From the NCBI RefSeq assembly GCF_000715075.1, contig NC_134082.1, positions 144,572,948 to 144,636,947 on the forward strand: 64,000 bases of DNA. Reading direction: 5' to 3'. Positions 1 through 9,300 of this stretch are shown piece after piece. The position numbers and the translations under genes are program-made. The notes below the pieces were generated by a model. It was not told the DNA's origin and searched no databases. It saw nothing but the letters and a program-made list of their open reading frames with translations. The stretch is from Nicotiana tabacum. Its lineage: Eukaryota > Streptophyta > Magnoliopsida > Solanales > Solanaceae. Positions within the stretch are counted from its first letter, which is position 1. Each line of letters begins with the position of its first letter.

Positions 1-1466
1 ATAGAGAAGAACAACACTTGGGAGTTAACAACTCTTCCCAAGGGTCATCGAGCAATTGGAGTGAAATGGGTATACAAAATAAAGAAGAATGCTGATGGAG
101 ATGTGGAGAGATACAAGGCACGACTTGTGGCTAAAGTCTACAAGCAAAGGCAAGGCATTGACTATGAAGAAGTCTATGCACATGTTGCCCGCATGGAGAC
201 TATTCGTTTGCTGATCTCTTTGGCGGCGCAAATGAAGTGGAAGATTCATCAGCTAGATGTCAAGTCAGCCTTCTTGAATGGTTATCTTGAAGAAGAAGTC
301 TATGTTGAACAACCATTAGGCTTCGTGGTCAAAAACCATGAAGATACAGTGTTGCGGTTGAAGAAAGCTTTATATGGATTAAAGCAAGCCCCACAAGCAT
401 GGAATAGTTGCATCGACAAGTATTTTCAAGACAATGGGTTTACTCGTTGTCTCCATGAATATGCTCTTTACCTTAAAGTTCATACTAATGGAGATATCTT
501 AATTGTTTGTCTTTATGTTGATGATCTTATTTTCACGGGTAATAACCCAAGTTGTTTGAAGCTTTCAAGAAAGATATGTCCAGTGAGTTCGAGATGACAG
601 ACGTAGGGCCCATGTCATATTACCTGGGCCTAGAAGTGAAGCAGATGGAGGATGGAATTTTTATCTCTCAAGAAAGCTATACAAAGGAGATATTGAAGAA
701 GTTCAACATGCTCGATTGCAACCCGGTGAACACACCGATGGAAAGTGGGACAAAATTGTCCAAGTTTGATGAAAGAGAAAAAGTGGATCCCACATTCTTC
801 AAAAGTCTTGTGGGAAGTTTGAGGTACTTGACTTGTACCAGACCAGATATACTTTTTGCAGTTGGAGTAGTAAGTCACTTCATGGAGGCTCCTACCTCTA
901 CTCACTTAAAGGTTACTAGAAGAATTCTTCGTTACCTAAAAGGTACGATAGATTTTGGGTTATTTTATTCTTCTTCTAATGATTTCAACCTTGTGGGATT
1001 TTGTGATAGTGATTATGCATGGGATATTGATGATAGAAAAAGTACAACTGGTTTTGTATTTTTGTTGGGTGAATCTGTTATTTCTTGGAGTTCAAAGAAA
1101 CAGTCCATAGTTACTCTCTCGACTTGTGAAGCCGAATATATAACAACAACATCATGTACCTGTCATGCTATTTGGATAAGGAGATTATTAAAGGATCTCA
1201 ATTTGCCACAAATGGAAGCCACAGAGATTTGTATTGATAACAAATCAGCACAGGCACTCGCGAAGAATCCAGTGTATCATGATCGAAGCAAGCATATAGA
1301 TACAAAATATCATTTCATCAGAGAATTCATTGCCAAGAAGGAAGTCGAGCTCAAATATGTGAAGTCTCATGATCAAGTTGCAGATATCTTCACAAAGGCT
1401 CTCAAGTTTGAAGATTTTCAAAGATTGAGAACAAGACTTGGAATGAAGAAGAAAAATCAAAATTAA
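1..1466 (+). pseudogene. copia A reverse transcriptase-RNase H, 5' truncated and frameshifted
   Basis: This is the C-terminal half of a copia polyprotein, which copies element RNA into DNA and degrades the template. Reading is open from base 1. Early residues match the usual RT entry (IGVKWVYKIK, then the DVKSAFLNG and YGLKQAPQAW blocks). The catalytic YVDD is at 514-525. Between about 541 and 552 the reading shifts from frame 1 to frame 3, with the family sequence resuming as FEAFKKDMSSEFEMTDVG, so one base has been gained or two lost. The second frame then runs uninterrupted through the RNase H region (DSDYA, STTGFVF, CEAEY, DNKSAQALA, SKHIDTKYHFIRE) to the stop at 1466. Apart from the one frameshift the sequence is well preserved. 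Family assignment is firm; the lineage within copia (Tork-like) is a guess. Confidence 0.85.
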
Positions 1467-1476
1467 GGGAGAGATT

Positions 1477-1952
1477 TGTGGGGCTCATACTTCACCTACC
1501 AAAGGAAATAAAGAAGAAGATGAAAAAGTTGGAGAAGACAGGCTGCTAGGAAAATTGCATATGAGCGACTAAGCAATGCAAAAGTCAAATTTGTTTGGCT
1601 AAAAGGTTGGCAACTTTGCCTATAAATAGAGATGATTCCCCCTCGGTCTAGATACACCAAAATAACGAGAGAAGCATAAAGCAGTGAGAGTAATCCACAG
1701 ATTGTGGTCTGTGAGATAACTAGGGAGTGGTAGTAATATTATAGTGAGGTGTTTTAAATAAAGAGTGTTATTTCTTTCAAAGTTGTAGTAGTCTCTTGAC
1801 ACTACTGAGTTGTAATATTATAGTGATAATATTGCTCCCCTCGAGTATTGTATTTTATTCCGCTAAAATATTTGGTGTCATTGTTACTCTCTTGTATTAT
1901 TATTATTTGCTGTGAATATTATTCCTGGGCGAGATTATTTTTTATCCCAACG
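1477..1952 (+). repeat. 3' LTR of copia A
   Basis: A purine-rich tract (AAGGGAGAGATT) follows the pol stop and leads into TGTGGGG, the likely LTR start. A TATA box (TATAAATA, 1621-1628) lies inside. The right end is placed near TTATCCCAACG, which resembles a degenerate terminal inverted repeat of the start. About 60 bp of unassigned sequence separates this from the DUF241 promoter relic, so the end could lie slightly further right. Confidence 0.55.
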
Positions 1953-2011
1953 CGAAATTAGTGTCCCCGCGCCAGCCTCTTGGGTTAACTAGTATCGCAT
2001 AAACTATGCTA

Positions 2012-2140
2012 ATGTGATGAACAATTAAGCCCCAAGAAAGATCATTTATATTGGCAAACAGGCGCAACACAGATGAGCATGTGGCTATAATATGACCATG
2101 TCGGTATCCCTTAAAAATCTGGTAAGCGTGGCAGTTAGGA
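2012..2140 (-). promoter_or_regulatory. orphan promoter of a lost DUF241 gene
   Basis: Read on the minus strand this block closely matches the promoter of the DUF241 pseudogene at 3442-4267 (compare about 4313-4440): the same TATA box context (TATAAAT, here 2044-2050), then TCTTTCTTGGGGCTTA and a shared leader up to CATCACA. Beyond that point the leader and coding sequence are absent, and within about 60 bp the copia A LTR begins. I infer that the gene body was lost or displaced when copia A inserted or during a later deletion. Confidence 0.6.
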
Positions 2141-3441
2141 TTTTCATTAAGGGGAGTCAAAATATAAAGAAATAAACTCACCAAAGTCAAGGGGTGTCAT
2201 TATATAGTATATATACATATTTTTTTTAAATTAAGGAGTGTTGGTTGACAATTGCTCTAATAATTTGTGATTAGTTCACTTCAGTATTAGTTCACAGCCA
2301 TGGATTTGAATGAATAATTTTGCCTTCAAATGTGGTATGTTAGTTACATGTCAGTTCTTGCATGCCTAATGTCATTTTGACCAGATAAGTTAAAGAAGCT
2401 AACAACGTGACTCCACAGATGCTGTCTCGTTGGTAGGAGCTGAAATTAATTACTAATAATTAGAGGAAATCATAAAATAGATGGATTTTGGTGGGAGTTG
2501 ATTGGAGATGTAGCAGATACTATTAAATTGATGCACATATGGCTGGTTGGGCGTGTTTGTGAACAAAATAATTGATCCCAAAATGCACCATGCAGGAAGA
2601 GGAAATTAACCAGAACTTTCTACTTAATAAAAAAAACGAAGGTTAAGATGTATAATGAGGAAAGACAGTTTGATATGTTATGTCTTTGCACGAATGTCTT
2701 GTAATTAATGGTTTGAAATACAAAAATATTCATTTACATTGTCTTCCCTAGAGTAAAACCTCATGCTTAATTGTTCTGATATACTTATACGTTTACAGAA
2801 CCTGGTATGTTGTCCCAGAAATGGAGTAAAAACTTAGTAGCTGAGACCAATTATCAACTATTTAAGAAGCCTAAATAGGATACTGAAGCGATTAAGAAGT
2901 TGAACAATTATGCAAACCTTGAGGGGACAACCATGAAACATATTGTGCTTTCAGCATCAAATTATTAGTAAGCACACCTGTAATATTATAAAAGTTTCAG
3001 TTTTTATCCTTGACTTAGATTTTTACATCCTGAAGATTCAAAAAAGACTATATTGACAAGAATTTTAGAACTCATTCCCTAAAAGCAAAGTTAATGCCAG
3101 CTATATCTGGTTGATCCTTGAGGTTTATTATGCTTTTTTATTGAGTCTCCTGGAATATCTAAGGTAGAGCTATCTATTTAATTTGTGTAAGTGAAACAGC
3201 CTTTATAGTTTTAACCTGTGAGATCCTTATCAGATCTAATGCTTTTCATATATATGTTGGTTTGCAACCTTGTTTAAGCATAGAGAGGAAGGGGATTCAC
3301 ACAGGAAAGATACACAGACAGGTGAATTGGAGTATAATCTCTCGTTAGTATTCTATATTTCTGGGCAACTACAAAAATTTTTGTATATACAAATATAGTA
3401 TATGTGATTAGCTATACAGTTCATGGAACGAGGATGCTAAA
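2141..3441. other. DUF241 cluster spacer, tandemly duplicated
   Basis: There is no coding signal here. About 2240-2990 aligns with about 4430-4985 (shared CTCTAATAATTTGTGATTA, CATGTCAGTTCTTG and AAGAAGCTAAC blocks), and about 3280-3441 aligns with about 5520-5700 downstream of the next relic. The spacer is therefore part of the head-to-tail duplicated unit and contains the presumed 3' flank of the pseudogene at 3442-4267. Confidence 0.6.
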
Positions 3442-4267
3442 TTAGCAAGAAAAGATCTTGAGGAGAGAGCTTCTTGATCTAATCAGGCACCTAAATATTC
3501 CTTCTAATCCATTTTCAAAGCTCTCAAGTTGAGCGTCAAATATTTCCAGCCTGGTTTCAAAGTTCATGTTTTCTTCTTGGTCTTCACAGGCAATTCTTCC
3601 CTTGTGAACCAGTCTTGAAATCGTTGACCATTTAGATGGCTTAGGTTTCACAATTGGCATACATAATGACAACAAGAGCATTTGGAAAATTGAAATGCAC
3701 ATGGTATTCTTTTCACTTCCCTTAATGCTCTAATAATCGCTATTGTTTGCTGATCAGCATCCAAGAGTATTTGGTGATATCTGTATGTCATGATCCATCT
3801 GCTTTAGAGCCACAATTGACATTTTAGCTTCTTTCTTGATCTTTTTGCTGACGGAGGTGAATCTAGAAATGCTGGCTTCTGCACTTGAATCTCCTTTCCT
3901 CCTGAGAGAGAGCAGATTGAAGATCTCTTACACTTTCCTTGCTTCGAGAAACTAGATCCCTTGCTGTGCCACACACATCAATGATTCTCACTGATTTTTC
4001 CAATAAATCTTCGATCCATTTCCCGTTTTGATATTTGGAAAGGGATTTAAGGGTTTGAGGCAAATTCAGAAGATCATCCATGCACTTGTGTAACATCTCC
4101 AAATCAAATAAAGCAGAACAGATTGTCTCAGCTGCTGGTGCAACTGTTGTATCCAATGTCTTGAGCTTATTAAGCTCCTCTTCCACTCTTTGAGTGTTTG
4201 GGTGTGATCGTCCTAGTAAACTGATTGATCGAATGTGGTAGGATTTTGAAGAAGAAAGAGCAGCCAT
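3442..4267 (-). pseudogene. DUF241 (PF03087) family pseudogene
   Basis: This is a single-exon DUF241 relic of about 275 codons; the biochemical role of the family is unknown. The start ATG is at 4267, just after an A-rich leader, followed by the family signature (RSISLLGRSHPNTQRVEEELNKL). The N-terminal 130 or so residues are open, with the conserved LHKCMDDLLNLPQTL and VRIIDVCGTARDLV helices. Frame is lost near 3890 (QSALSQEERR should continue RKGDSS), again near 3760 and again near 3703, after which the C-terminal block (SKWSTISRLV, then IFRCLIRSRSSLLKIFSC) runs to the stop at 3442. At least three indels make it non-functional as read. It is most similar in layout to the intact genes at 44403 and 49971. 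Confidence 0.85.
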
Positions 4268-4337
4268 GGTAGTATTTTCGTTTCTTGTGAGAAGAACACT
4301 GGGCTGTTGTGATGAGAAATAAGCCCCAAGAAAGGTC

Positions 4338-4344
4338 ATTTATA
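4338..4344 (-). promoter_or_regulatory. TATA box of the DUF241 pseudogene
   Basis: TATAAAT on the minus strand lies about 70 bp upstream of the ATG at 4267. The same sequence context recurs at 2044-2050, which supports its being a conserved promoter element. Confidence 0.5.
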
Positions 4345-5699
4345 TTGACAAACAGGCACAGGAGAGCTGAGAGTGTGATTGTAAATGTAACCATGTGGTT
4401 ACCCCTTTAAAACTGGTAAACTGCTATAGATTTGGCAGACAATCACTCTAATAATTTGTGATTATTGCAGTATTCACAGCTAGGAATTAGATGAACTATA
4501 TGGCTTTGCCTTCAGATGCGTTACAATTACAGGTCAGTTCTTGAATGCCTAACACGCATTGTGTCATTATTATCAGTTTAAAGTTTAAGAAAGCTAACGA
4601 TGTGGCTCCACTGATGGTGTTTCATTAATAATAAGAGAAAATCTTAAACCAGATGATTTCCGGAGGAATTTGATTTGGGAATATACCGTTGCACGAGTGG
4701 CCTGTATTTTCTTTGAACTTACTATAGTCCCCACTTGCATTGTCTTCCCCAAAGAGGACCTCATGCTAAATGTTCGGCATAGAATTTAAACAACTTGCTA
4801 ATTTGTGCCAGAATAAGAGTAATTAATGAGTTGTTTTAACAAACTCAGATAGGATAGCTGCACCTCAGGCAAATCTTAAGTTGAACATTAATCATGCAAT
4901 GTAGGAAACAAACACTGAAACATATTGTGTTCCTGAATCATATCAGTAAGCACATCTGTAATATCATAAAGCTTTGAGTCTTAACATCTGTAATTGATGT
5001 CTCGTTTTCAGGAGCTTCTGTTACATTAATAAATTGATACACGTTTGGCTTGTTGGCTCTGTAGATTACAGATTCCATAATTGCAGCACATGCTCGCAGG
5101 CCACAGCTAACGAGGAAACTTGTTACAGTTTTCTGAAACTGATTGTTTTCTAAGATACCCCAGATGAAGTTTAAGACGTTTAAAGACATGTTTTATTTTT
5201 ACATCGATGTGCACGGGTGGTTCATTAACTTTTTACAACTTTTTGAAAACCAACTTCCTTCGTCTTCCCTGGGCCAACCTCTAAATGTCTAAGAAAGAAT
5301 TACCAAAAATTACTACTTTGTGCCAGAAATGGGGTAACACACAGTTGCTAAATTAACTTAATGAACCAAATCACAAGATACAATGAAAATCTGTAATTAG
5401 AACATGCATCTACTATAGGCATCTTGTTGGAAAATCCCAGGTCAAGCAAGTTTTATATGTTTTGTTAAGAAAACTTTAAACTGTCCTCCTATGACATCTG
5501 ATTTTTGTTTTTCAGATTGATGTTTCTTAGGTAGGGGGAGAAGGGAGTCAGATAAGCCAGATAGAGAGAAAGATATATACACGAAGTTTGGAGTATAATT
5601 TTTCAATTTGAGTATAATATATTTCTAGCATAGGTACAAAATTGTTCATGAACAGAATATGGTGAACTATACAGTTATAATGGAGTAAGAACATCCAGA
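4345..5699. other. DUF241 cluster spacer
   Basis: About 4430-4985 repeats the spacer at about 2240-2990. About 5325-5699 matches, in inverse orientation, the 3' flank of the intact gene at 49971-50786 (50787-51135), including the GTGAACTATACAGTTA and CATCTTGTTGGAAAATCC blocks. About 4990-5200 is not shared with the other spacers and contains the open frame listed at 4938-5189. Confidence 0.55.
4938..5189 (-). CDS. unidentified 83-aa open frame in the spacer
   Basis: I do not recognise this protein. It starts at a true ATG (5189) and reads as ordinary soluble protein rather than low complexity: a hydrophobic-helical stretch (FQKTVTSFLVSCGLRACAAI), then an Asn/Pro-rich and acidic segment (NVYQFINVTEAPENETS). 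It occupies a piece of spacer that the neighbouring duplicated spacers lack. It could be a captured exon of an unrelated gene or a chance frame. No splice signals were established. Confidence 0.2.
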   Translation of the reverse strand: MSLNVLNFIWGILENNQFQKTVTSFLVSCGLRACAAIMESVIYRANKPNVYQFINVTEAPENETSITDVKTQSFMILQMCLLI

Positions 5700-6014
5700 T
5701 TAGCAGGAGAAAACATTAAGGAGGAAGCTTCTTGATCTAATTAGGCTCCTAAATGTTCCCTCCAATCCCTTTTATGCTGTCAAGTTGAGCCTCAAAAGTC
5801 TCCAATCTTGTTTCCAAGTTCGTGCTGTTTTCTAGGCCTTCTTGTTCTCTTCTTCCGTTGTTTGTCAATTTTGCAACCAATGGCCATTTTGGTTGCTTTG
5901 GCTTCAAAAGTGGCACAGACAAGAAGGACAAGATATTTTGGACAACCAAAATACAAACTCCATTGGCCCTTAGTGCTCTAATCACAGCTATTGTCTCCTG
6001 ATCTGCTTCTAGAC
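5700..6014 (-). pseudogene. C-terminal fragment of a DUF241 gene, near-copy of the gene at 49971
   Basis: This fragment encodes roughly the last 105 residues of a DUF241 protein (from LEADQETIAVIRALR to the terminal VFSC). It is nearly identical in protein and DNA to the C-terminal third of the intact plus-strand gene at 49971-50786. Differences seen are a 3-base in-frame loss (ALREAN to ALRAN), a 2-base deletion near 5775 that breaks the frame after QLDSI, and scattered substitutions. The coding sequence stops abruptly at 6014 against CAGGGGCGGCTC, which looks like a transposon terminus, so the N-terminal two thirds are missing. Confidence 0.85.
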
Positions 6015-6215
6015 AGGGGCGGCTCGATATACTTGGGGGCCTAAAGTGCAACTACAATTAGAGGTCCAAACTTTTATAATCGATTTCTTTAGTAATTATT
6101 TTTTATATTATAGCTAAGCAAATTAGTCATTCTCGAGACGCTATTGATCTTATGTAAGACGTTATTGATCTTAGATACTATTATGCATTTAGTGGTCAAA
6201 ATATAAATATAAAAA

Positions 6216-7199
6216 GGCAAAATACATAAACACACTTAAAGTTAGTTACAAATGTCTATCTCACACTCCAACTCAGGTGACCATATAGATACTTTACGTT
6301 GGTTTTTAGTATGTTTCGCAAACACTCCGAGGTGACATGGCAAAATGGGTGTGTCTCACTCATATTTGAGCGGGTGAAGATGCATAAAATTATGTTTTTA
6401 CTTTAATTTTTTTTCATGTGAACCCCGCCTTCTCCATCCCCAATCAAGCCATAGCCACCATCATAATCAAGCCACAACCTACTCTCATGCCATTACATTC
6501 CACCTCAACAAAGATAAAAAAATCCCAATAAGATTCAAATTAAAGCAAAAAATCAAGTAAGGAAGTAGAACAAATGAAAAATTAAAAAAAGATACTCAAT
6601 TCGTTTCTTTGTTTGGCCATTTGTACTGTAAATCAAATAACTCATGGAGAAAAAAAAGGCACGAAATCGTAAAAAGAAAGGATAATGGGAAAGAGACTAG
6701 AAAACACAGGTGGGAAGGAGATGAAGAGAGAGGTCGCCAGAGGTGAGCTTTTCCGATGAGGTTTTAGGGTGAAAAGGGTCGTTGGTTTTAGGGTGAAGGG
6801 AGTGCTAGAGAAGAAGATGGAGGAGGGAAGGGGTCTGGTTTAGATTTTCAAAATGAAGAAGAAGAAGAAGAAGAAGAAGTTGGGGGAGGGACCGGGAGGG
6901 GGTAGGGGGTTTCTGTTTTTGTTTTTTTGGAAGAAGGAAGACTTGTTCTTTTTGAGTTTTTTTTAATCAAGTTATTATTAATGTGATAATATTTTTATTT
7001 TGAGATTACACGTATCATTATTTCATTTGTTGACTTGACATGTCAGCTGAGAGTGTATTTCATGCAGGTAGACTTACAAACATAGGTGGCCACGTGACAC
7101 ATCTGTGCTAAGTTGAAGTGTCTATATGGTCATCCGGTAAGTTGGAGTGTGAGAGAGACATCTAAGGCCAACTTTATGTATCTGTTTATGTATTTTGCC
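6216..7199. mobile_element. non-coding DNA transposon with long imperfect TIRs
   Basis: The ends are inverted copies starting GGCAAAATACATAAACA and continue as imperfect inverted repeats for roughly 100 bp (both arms contain CACACTCCAACT and GACCATATAGA). The interior has a GAA microsatellite near 6850-6880 and no coding capacity. Short AT-rich flanks (ATAAAAA at 6209-6215 and 7201-7207) may be the target duplication, but they are low complexity and do not abut the right end exactly. The superfamily is not decided; Mutator-like is possible because of the long TIRs. Confidence 0.65.
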
Positions 7200-7222
7200 A
7201 ATAAAAATGCAAAATAAAGGTT

Positions 7223-7922
7223 TTTTTTTGGGTAAATAAGTAACTTTATTACCAAGGGCAAAATATGTACAATCATAACAAAAACCCCTAAAGATGGTCA
7301 ACATTTCACCTCCAGAAACCTGCTAAACATTTATCTACTGTCCCCTTCTCGCTTATGATATTATCTATTCAATACTAAGGAAATCTTCAGACTCATTACT
7401 AATAAAATGTCAATATTATCCTACTCTTCTTCTAACTCTTTTCCTCCAGGACAATTTTCAGGGGTAGAAATTCATGGATTCCAGTTGATTTGTAATCTTC
7501 TTGTTGTGGCTCCCTCGACAGTGTATATCTTGTACTATTAGCCTGCTCAGATTGTCAACAGTTCTTCTTCTTCCTTGAAATATTCTTTGATTTCTCTCTT
7601 GCCAAATATAGTAAACACTACATGCCAGCACTATTCTATACATTTCTGCTTTTACGTTTTTCCCATTTGCAAATTTAATCGCTCACTCCTGCTCTTGCAC
7701 CCATCCTATAATTTGTTTATGCACTCCTTGCCATCTGAGTAATTTATTCCATAGAGCTGTAGAGAAGTTACACTTAAAAAATAAGTGATCAAGTGATTCA
7801 TCATCATGTTCACACAATGGACAAACCAAATTGTTAGCAATGCCCCAATGGGCTAATCGATCTCTTGTGTAAAATCTTCCATGTGCTACCAACGTCAAAT
7901 TGAATACCCATTTAGGACACCC
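7223..7922 (-). mobile_element. 5'-truncated LINE fragment with target-site duplication
   Basis: A minus-strand non-LTR retrotransposon tail. The T-run at 7221-7229 is its poly(A) end. The 15-bp sequence TGCAAAATAAAGGTT flanks it at 7208-7222 and 7923-7937, a clear target-site duplication. The 5' part encodes the zinc-binding domain at the end of LINE ORF2 (RDRLAHWGIANNLVCPLC, DHLFFKC, LWNKLL; about 7921-7683). After a frame break the last segment follows (YYIWQERNQRIFQG; about 7643-7458). Truncation at the 5' end is the usual outcome of LINE insertion. Confidence 0.9.
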
Positions 7923-8033
7923 TGCAAAATAAAGGTTATATCAAGTTTTACTAAATCATAAAGATATGTTTACTTTACTCGGGAGGACTTTTCCATCTGA
8001 CAACAGTCACAATGATAAATTTTTACTATAAAA

Positions 8034-8063
8034 CTAGTAAATTTGCCCGCGCTTCACGCGGTC
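8034..8063 (-). mobile_element. Helitron-type 3' terminus
   Basis: On the minus strand the sequence has a short GC-rich hairpin (CCGCG, 5-base loop, CGCGG; plus-strand 8047-8061) followed about 10 bases later by a terminal CTAG, with T next to it. That fits the hairpin plus CTRR end of plant Helitrons, which insert between A and T. The body would lie to the right and is interrupted by the Ogre-type element at 8315. I found no matching TC-type 5' end, so this rests on the terminus alone. Confidence 0.45.
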
Positions 8064-8686
8064 ATAAAAATATCATTTAATTAATAAATGATGCTTTGAA
8101 ATGACCAAAAAGTAATTTTGTGATAACTATAAACATTTTTAAGTTCTCTGTCAAAAAAATAATCAGCACTAACAACTTTATAAGTTCAACTATGTATATT
8201 TGCAAAACTTCAATAAAGTAAGCAAAAACTCAAGGAAACTTCACCTAAATTTTGTTATAAATGTTTAACCAAAAAATAAAATTTTAGTCAAAGCTAGAAT
8301 TTAGAAGAACACGGTGTCACACCTCCTTTTTCCGCCCCCGCGAGGGGCGTAGGAGTTTTTTCCAATTAAAGAACAATCAAAACGGGATTTATTTATTTAT
8401 TTCAGAGTCGCCACTTGGAAGATTTAGGGTGTCCCAAGTCACCAATTTAATCCCGAATCGAGGAAAGGAATGACTCCATATTACAGTCTGCGCACCAGAA
8501 ATCCGGATAAGGAATTCTGTTAACCCGGGAGAAGGTGTTAGGCATTCCCGAGTTCCGTGGTTCTAGCACGGTCGCTCAACTGTCATATTTGGCTTGATTA
8601 TCTGATTTAATACATGTTGAACCTATGTGCAAAATTTAACTTTTAACCGCTTTTATCATTTACTGTTATTTTATCAAGAATTGCAA

Positions 8687-9300
8687 CATTGTGAAAATGT
8701 ATCTCAAATCGCGTCACAATCAATGTACCCGCGGTTAGAGCTACATTTCAACTCTGTTGAGATTGGGATTTGGGTCAAATAAATGTGCACCCGAGTTTAG
8801 GAAGATAACATTATTAAATACGCGCCTAAAGTGACTAGCGTATCATTTACTTTGGGTAGGGCCGTGGAATTTTGCTAAACGGTCCATCCCGAAGTCTAAG
8901 CAATTTTTAAGCCAATATTTACTGAGGGCCCCGCAATTTTGTATTTTTGTTCGGCGAGGCTCATCTCATTCTTATTTTATTATTTTTTTTAAAGGAATTT
9001 GCAACGTCATGGACACGCATCTCGAACCACGTCACAATCAATGTACCCGTGATTAGAGACACATTTCAACTCCGCTGAGATTTGGATTTGGGTCACATAA
9101 ATGTGCACCCGAGTTTAGGAAAAGTAATTTAATTAAATCGCGTCTAGAGAGGCTAACGCGTTATTATCTTTGGGGAAGGCAGTGAAATTCACTAAATAGT
9201 CCATCCCAAATTCTAAGTATTTATTATGACCCATTATTGAGGGCCCCGCAATTTGTATTTTTTATTGGGCGAGGCTCGTCTCATTATTATTTTTTTTTTA
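8687..9300. repeat. two ~305-bp tandem segments inside the LTR
   Basis: About 8687-8996 and 8998-9300 are diverged tandem copies. Both run through CACAATCAATGTACCCG, ACATTTCAACTC, ATGTGCACCCGAGTTTAGGA, GTCCATCCC and GAGGGCCCCGCAATTT in the same order. The same pair is present in the other LTR at about 27779-28390, so the duplication predates this insertion. Confidence 0.75.

Larger units (their letters stand above)
1..1952 (+). mobile_element. 3' part of a Ty1/copia retrotransposon (copia A)
   Basis: The window opens inside the pol gene of a plus-strand copia element and carries its reverse transcriptase, RNase H, polypurine tract and 3' LTR. The gag, protease, integrase and 5' LTR lie outside the window. 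The element ends close to the promoter relic of a minus-strand DUF241 gene, so it sits where that gene's coding region would be expected. The exact right end is uncertain because no second LTR is visible for comparison. Confidence 0.8.
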
